Shown in pieces: positions 4,774-7,980 of a DNA stretch of 7,980 bases. This DNA is from Streptomyces sp. NRRL WC-3549 (lineage in GTDB: Bacteria; Actinomycetota; Actinomycetes; Streptomycetales; Streptomycetaceae), in assembly GCF_000721935.1 (NCBI RefSeq), contig NZ_KL585383.1:192979-200958 (forward strand), in the 5' to 3' direction. Positions within the stretch are counted from its first letter, which is position 1; each line of letters begins with the position of its first letter. Made by a program: the position numbers and the translations under genes. The notes below the pieces were generated by a model that worked only from the letters and a program-made list of their open reading frames with translations, was not told where the DNA came from and searched no databases.

Positions 4774-6327
4774 TCAGTCCTCCAGAACCGAGAGGTCCTG
4801 GGTCACCGTGGGCACGTCGACCGTGCCGCCGTCGTTCGGCAGCGTCTGGACGGTGAACATCTTGATGCCGCCCTTGGTGATCGTGAGCGTGCGCGCCGCG
4901 TGGACCGGACCGCCCGACTCCGTCTCCACCGTCAGCGCGTACGAGCCCTTGAGCCCCGCCGGTGTCTCCGGGTCGACCTCCAGCGTCGTCCCGGCCTTGA
5001 CCGTGTACGACGTGACGGCCGGTTCGCCGCCCCCGCTGCCGGCGGACGCGGTGACCTTGACCTTGGCGGTCGCACCGGGTGCGGTGAGGGACAGCACCGA
5101 GCTCTTCGCCCGGTTGTCGGCCGCGGTCGCCCGCTCGCCGACCGGCTTCGTCGCCGGGATGTAGGCGATCTCCTGCTTGCTCCCGGTACCCCGCACCACG
5201 CGGAGCGCCGCGACGATCGGTGTCGTGCCGGTCCCCACCGGCGTGAGCCTCAGCGACCCGGGCTCCCCGCGGGTGACGTCCTTGAGGTCGACGCTCGTGG
5301 TCATCTCCGACTTGATGTGCAGGGTGTCGTTGCCCGCCGGTGAGAAGGTCGCGTCCTTCCCCATCAGCTGCACCTTCACGTCCGCGTCGTCCTCCCCCGG
5401 CGCGAAGGCCACCAGCCGCACCGAGGTGGCGTCGGCCGGGATGCCGGGGAGGACCAGGGTCTTCGCGGGCTCGGCGGAGGCCGTCAGCCAGTCGCTGCCC
5501 GTCTCCTCGTCGGCGACCTTGACCGCGGCGCCGATACGGCCTCCCCGGGTGGTGACGTGGACGGTCACGTCGTCGGCGGCGTCCCCCGTCAGCGTCGAGA
5601 GCAGCAACGGGACGCTGGAGTGGGCCGGGACGGTGATGCCGTCACCGACGTCGGACGTGAGGGGCCCCTTCGGGCCGTACAGCTCGATGTCCGCGACGGC
5701 GGCGGCGTCGTCCGGGTTGGTGAGGTGGATGTAGTCCTGCCGGTTCTCGGCCGTGCTCGCGCCCGGGAACCAGAAGTCGGTGTCCGGTGCGCTGCAGCTG
5801 ACACCGAGCAGCCCCCGGGCGTTGCCCGCCTCGATCACGGTGGTCTGCTGGGCGGCCCAGCCGGGGGCGAGCCGGCCGGTGGCGGTGCCGATCAGCGCGG
5901 GGGCGTCGGAGGCGGCGGTCTCGGCGGTGACCGGCTTCCCGGCCTCCTTCAGTGCGACGACCGGCTTGTCCGGGCCCGCCTTCTCCTTCTTGCCGTCCCC
6001 CTTGCCCTCCTTGCCCTCCTTGTCCCCCTTGTCCTCTCCGTCCTTCGGGTCCTCGTCGTCCGCCGTGGCCGGCTCGGCCGCCTTCAGCTCCGCGGTACCG
6101 GCCTCGCCGTCCCCCGGCCCCGCCGAGGTGAAGGAGGTGTACGTCGTCTCCGCCAGGTCCGACCCGCCCGGCGACGGGCAGAGCAGGCTGGAACGTTCGA
6201 CGGGGAGCCGGACGGCGGCCTCGGCCTCCGGTGCGCCCGTCTCGCCGGGCACGTTGAGCGCGGCGAAGCCGGTGACGGCGGCGAGGGCGACGGCGCCCGC
6301 GATCAGGGACAGGGGGGTGGACTTCAC
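4774..6327 (-). CDS. DUF5719-type exported or membrane-anchored protein
   Basis: A 517-aa protein acting outside the membrane. Residues 1-25 (MKSTPLSLIAGAVALAAVTG and on) form a signal peptide or uncleaved anchor. A first cysteine follows at C50 (SSLLCPSPGG), then an Asp/Glu/Lys/Gly-rich linker at about 89-121. The rest is beta-rich: LLGVSCSAPDTDFWFPG (173-189, C178), IHLTNPDDAAAVADIELYGPKG (200-221), IGTATGRLAPGW-like strands and repeated Ala/Thr/Val strands to the C-terminus. This matches the DUF5719 family as I recall it; the biochemical role is unknown. C50 and C178 could form a disulfide. The start is GTG 6325-6327, with GAGGC (complement of 6336-6340) 8 nt upstream and the signal sequence immediately following. 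It overlaps the stop of the membrane glycosyltransferase gene by 4 bases (GTGA), so translation is coupled and the two products probably act together in the envelope. Confidence 0.85.
   Translation of the reverse strand: MKSTPLSLIAGAVALAAVTGFAALNVPGETGAPEAEAAVRLPVERSSLLCPSPGGSDLAETTYTSFTSAGPGDGEAGTAELKAAEPATADDEDPKDGEDKGDKEGKEGKGDGKKEKAGPDKPVVALKEAGKPVTAETAASDAPALIGTATGRLAPGWAAQQTTVIEAGNARGLLGVSCSAPDTDFWFPGASTAENRQDYIHLTNPDDAAAVADIELYGPKGPLTSDVGDGITVPAHSSVPLLLSTLTGDAADDVTVHVTTRGGRIGAAVKVADEETGSDWLTASAEPAKTLVLPGIPADATSVRLVAFAPGEDDADVKVQLMGKDATFSPAGNDTLHIKSEMTTSVDLKDVTRGEPGSLRLTPVGTGTTPIVAALRVVRGTGSKQEIAYIPATKPVGERATAADNRAKSSVLSLTAPGATAKVKVTASAGSGGGEPAVTSYTVKAGTTLEVDPETPAGLKGSYALTVETESGGPVHAARTLTITKGGIKMFTVQTLPNDGGTVDVPTVTQDLSVLED
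6324..6327 (-). promoter_or_regulatory. GTGA stop/start overlap, translational coupling
   Basis: On the minus strand the four bases GTGA hold the GTG start of the DUF5719 gene (6327-6325) and the TGA stop of the upstream membrane-protein gene (6326-6324). A GAGGC ribosome binding site 8 nt upstream lies inside the upstream coding sequence. The two genes therefore form one operon with coupled translation. Confidence 0.85.
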
Positions 6328-7980
6328 TCGGACTCGCCTCGCGATGCGTTGCCGGTCTGCCACGGGGCCTGGCCCGGGGCTGCGTTCTCGTCGTGCCCGT
6401 CGTGCCCGCCGTACGGGGCGGCCTCGCCCGGCCCCGTCCCGTAGGGCTGCTGCTGGGCGTATCCGTACGGGTCGTACGCGCCCTGCTGCTGGTACGGGTC
6501 CTGCTGCTGGTACGGGTCGGGCTGCTGGTACGGGTCGGGCTGCTGATACGGGTCGGGCTGGTAGTACCGGCCCGCGTCCTGGCCGCCCTCCTGGTACTGG
6601 CCGTAGTCGGCGCCCTGGTACTGCTGCTGCGCCTCCCACTCCCCGTACCCCTGCTGCGGCACGGCCGCGTAACCGCCCGTGTCGTCCTGACCGGCGTGAC
6701 CGTCCTGGACCGGGGCGTACGCGTCGGTGTCCTGCTGGGCCGGGATGTAGCCCGTGGACTCGGCGGAGTCCGGAAGTCCCGCCGGCTCCGGGCCGCCCGG
6801 CGGCTCGAAGGCTTCCGGCCCGTCCGACGGCCCGGAGTGCGCCGACGCGTCCTGGCCGGACTCCCCGGGCTCACCGGCAGCCGCCTCCGCCTGGGCCGCC
6901 GCGCGCAGCCTGCGCGCCCTGCGGCCCTCACCGGCGACCGGTTCGGCCGGAACGGTCTCGACCTCCTCGGGCAGGTCGTCGTCGATCTCCCTGCGCCGCC
7001 CCGGCAGGGCCATGACCACGAGGACCACGCCCAGCGCCACCTGGGCCCAGATCCACAGGCTGTGGGTGAACGGCGCGTCGTACGTCAGGTCCAGCCTGCC
7101 GCCCTCGGCGGGCAGTTCGAAGCCCTGGGCCCAGCCGTCCACCGTCTTGCGGGTCAGCGCCCGGCCGTCCAGGGTGGCCTGCCAGCCCGGGTCGGCCCGG
7201 TCGGCGATCCGCAGCACCCGGCCCGGCTCGCCGTCCGGGATCTCGGAGTGCGCCTCGACGGGCTGCGAGCCGACGGCCACGTACTCGGCGGCGTCCTCGC
7301 CGGCCGGGACGATCATGACGCGGGAGACCTGCCGTTCGACGGCCCACAGGGCGCTGCCGTCCAGCTGGCTGAGCCGGCCCAGGCCCGGGGTGGAGTCCAG
7401 CACCCGGCTCATCTCCCGCGGTGAACCGTCCCGGACGAGGACGTAGCGGATCGCGAAGGCGCGCAGCTGACTGCCCTGGTCGGCGCCCGAGCCGGCCACC
7501 AGGTTGGCGACCACCTTGTCGAGCTGCGGGCTGCCGTCGCCCGCCTCGGTCAGTTCGGCGTCCCCGAGGCGGACCCCCGAGCCGCGGACCAGGCTGTACG
7601 AGACGTCGGCCGGGGACGACCCGCCGAGCACCAGGGTGCGGGGCTGGTCCCGGGTGCCGCTCTCCTCGGCGACGAACGCCGGAACCTGCACCGGGTCGCG
7701 GCGCTCCAGCGGTCCGGCCGCACCGCCGATCATCCAGCCGGCCGCCGCCAGGACGGGTGCGAGCCCGGCGGCCAGGGCGATCAGGGCGGCGACCGGCTGA
7801 CGCCAGCCGAAGCTCAGCGCGGCGACCCGGATACGGGCCCCGTCGGCGCCCAGCAGGGCGGCGGCGATCAGCGCGATGCCGTAGACGAGGGTGGCCGGGC
7901 CCGCCCAGGCGGAGCCGTTGGCCAGGCCCGCGAAGGCCAGGCCGGCCAGCGCGACCACCCAGGCGGTACGGATCGCGAAC
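6324..7980 (-). CDS. C-terminal part of a large membrane protein, probable family-2 glycosyltransferase
   Basis: The 5' end lies beyond the right edge; 551 codons are visible and the frame is open to the window end. Visible order: hydrophobic membrane segments (about 7880-7975 and 7712-7796), an extracytoplasmic domain of roughly 215 residues with IRYVLVRDG, SALWAVERQ and ADPGWQATLDGRAL, a final membrane helix SLWIWAQVALGVVLVVMALPG (about 7002-7061), then a basic RRRE stop-transfer and a roughly 225-residue cytoplasmic tail. The tail is acidic/Ala-rich first, then Q/P/Y/G-rich with YQQ(P/Q)DP repeats. The catalytic domain is not in view, so the glycosyltransferase call rests on architecture and on the Streptomyces order glycosyltransferase-DUF5719, which I recall. 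A YfhO-like or other multi-pass transferase remains possible. The stop overlaps the DUF5719 start (GTGA). The tail is probably disordered and may mediate self-association or localisation. Confidence 0.72.
   Translation of the reverse strand, partial: FAIRTAWVVALAGLAFAGLANGSAWAGPATLVYGIALIAAALLGADGARIRVAALSFGWRQPVAALIALAAGLAPVLAAAGWMIGGAAGPLERRDPVQVPAFVAEESGTRDQPRTLVLGGSSPADVSYSLVRGSGVRLGDAELTEAGDGSPQLDKVVANLVAGSGADQGSQLRAFAIRYVLVRDGSPREMSRVLDSTPGLGRLSQLDGSALWAVERQVSRVMIVPAGEDAAEYVAVGSQPVEAHSEIPDGEPGRVLRIADRADPGWQATLDGRALTRKTVDGWAQGFELPAEGGRLDLTYDAPFTHSLWIWAQVALGVVLVVMALPGRRREIDDDLPEEVETVPAEPVAGEGRRARRLRAAAQAEAAAGEPGESGQDASAHSGPSDGPEAFEPPGGPEPAGLPDSAESTGYIPAQQDTDAYAPVQDGHAGQDDTGGYAAVPQQGYGEWEAQQQYQGADYGQYQEGGQDAGRYYQPDPYQQPDPYQQPDPYQQQDPYQQQGAYDPYGYAQQQPYGTGPGEAAPYGGHDGHDENAAPGQAPWQTGNASRGESE
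6483..6572 (-). repeat. In-frame 18-bp tandem repeat coding YQQ(P/Q)DP
   Basis: Four consecutive 18-bp units lie at 6483-6500, 6501-6518, 6519-6536 and 6537-6554, with a decayed fifth at 6555-6572. Units differ at their first bases (ctg or ggg), and the fourth has one further change (gatacg for ggtacg). On the coding strand they encode DPYQQP/DPYQQQ. The period is a multiple of three, so copy-number changes would preserve frame. They lie in the cytoplasmic tail of the membrane glycosyltransferase-like protein. Confidence 0.9.

Noticed and set aside
6328..6639. In-frame 104-codon upstream extension of the DUF5719 gene
   Set aside because: It would overlap the end of the membrane-protein gene in another frame, is Pro/Ala/Arg low-complexity, and would bury the signal peptide internally. 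GTG 6327 has a ribosome binding site and gives the coupled GTGA overlap.
6393..7424. Plus-strand frame with a hydrophobic VLLLVRVGLLVRV-type repeat that looks like a membrane protein
   Set aside because: The repeat is the reverse complement of the YQQ(P/Q)DP coding repeat, and the rest is GC shadow. The minus-strand frame has coherent membrane topology and continues past the window edge.

Overview
This is a very GC-rich chromosomal window with strong third-position GC bias, GTG starts and actinobacterial protein signatures. It looks like a Streptomyces (or close relative) core region rather than an accessory island. I see no mobile element, integrase, tRNA, rRNA or CRISPR array.

Layout. From right to left on the minus strand: (i) the C-terminal 551 codons of a large multi-pass membrane protein, probably a family-2 glycosyltransferase, ending in a long Q/P/Y-rich cytoplasmic tail; (ii) translationally coupled to it by a GTGA overlap, a 517-aa secreted or membrane-anchored DUF5719-type protein; (iii) a short convergent gap with a strong bidirectional hairpin; (iv) the only plus-strand gene, a 142-aa zincin-fold 'metallopeptidase family' protein whose HExxH motif is broken; (v) a roughly 400-bp divergent spacer; (vi) a 125-aa DUF3499 protein with four cysteines; (vii) a roughly 340-bp spacer; (viii) phosphomannomutase/phosphoglucomutase (manB type) with all four active-site loops; (ix) a 60-aa Trm112-family zinc-ribbon protein; (x) a 378-aa SIS-domain protein of the bifunctional phosphoglucose/phosphomannose isomerase family. 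The left edge (1-183) is noncoding and carries a perfect 32-bp tandem duplication.

How it fits together. Genes viii-x form a sugar-phosphate module (fructose-6-P/mannose-6-P/mannose-1-P) that feeds GDP-mannose and cell-envelope glycosylation. From memory, the order SIS protein - manB - DUF3499 - divergent zincin-like gene matches the block next to manA and whiB2 in mycobacteria, so manA is expected just left of the window and a whiB gene to the right. The membrane glycosyltransferase/DUF5719 pair is probably an envelope or exported-glycan function in the same neighbourhood.

The most interesting points are the degenerate metal-binding motif in a conserved gene, apparent leaderless starts of the divergent DUF3499/zincin pair, the tandem YQQ(P/Q)DP repeat tail, and short GTCAGG(A/C)G repeats near gene 3' ends. 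I see no convincing new multi-gene system. Most of the window is conserved actinobacterial housekeeping sequence with several poorly understood conserved genes.
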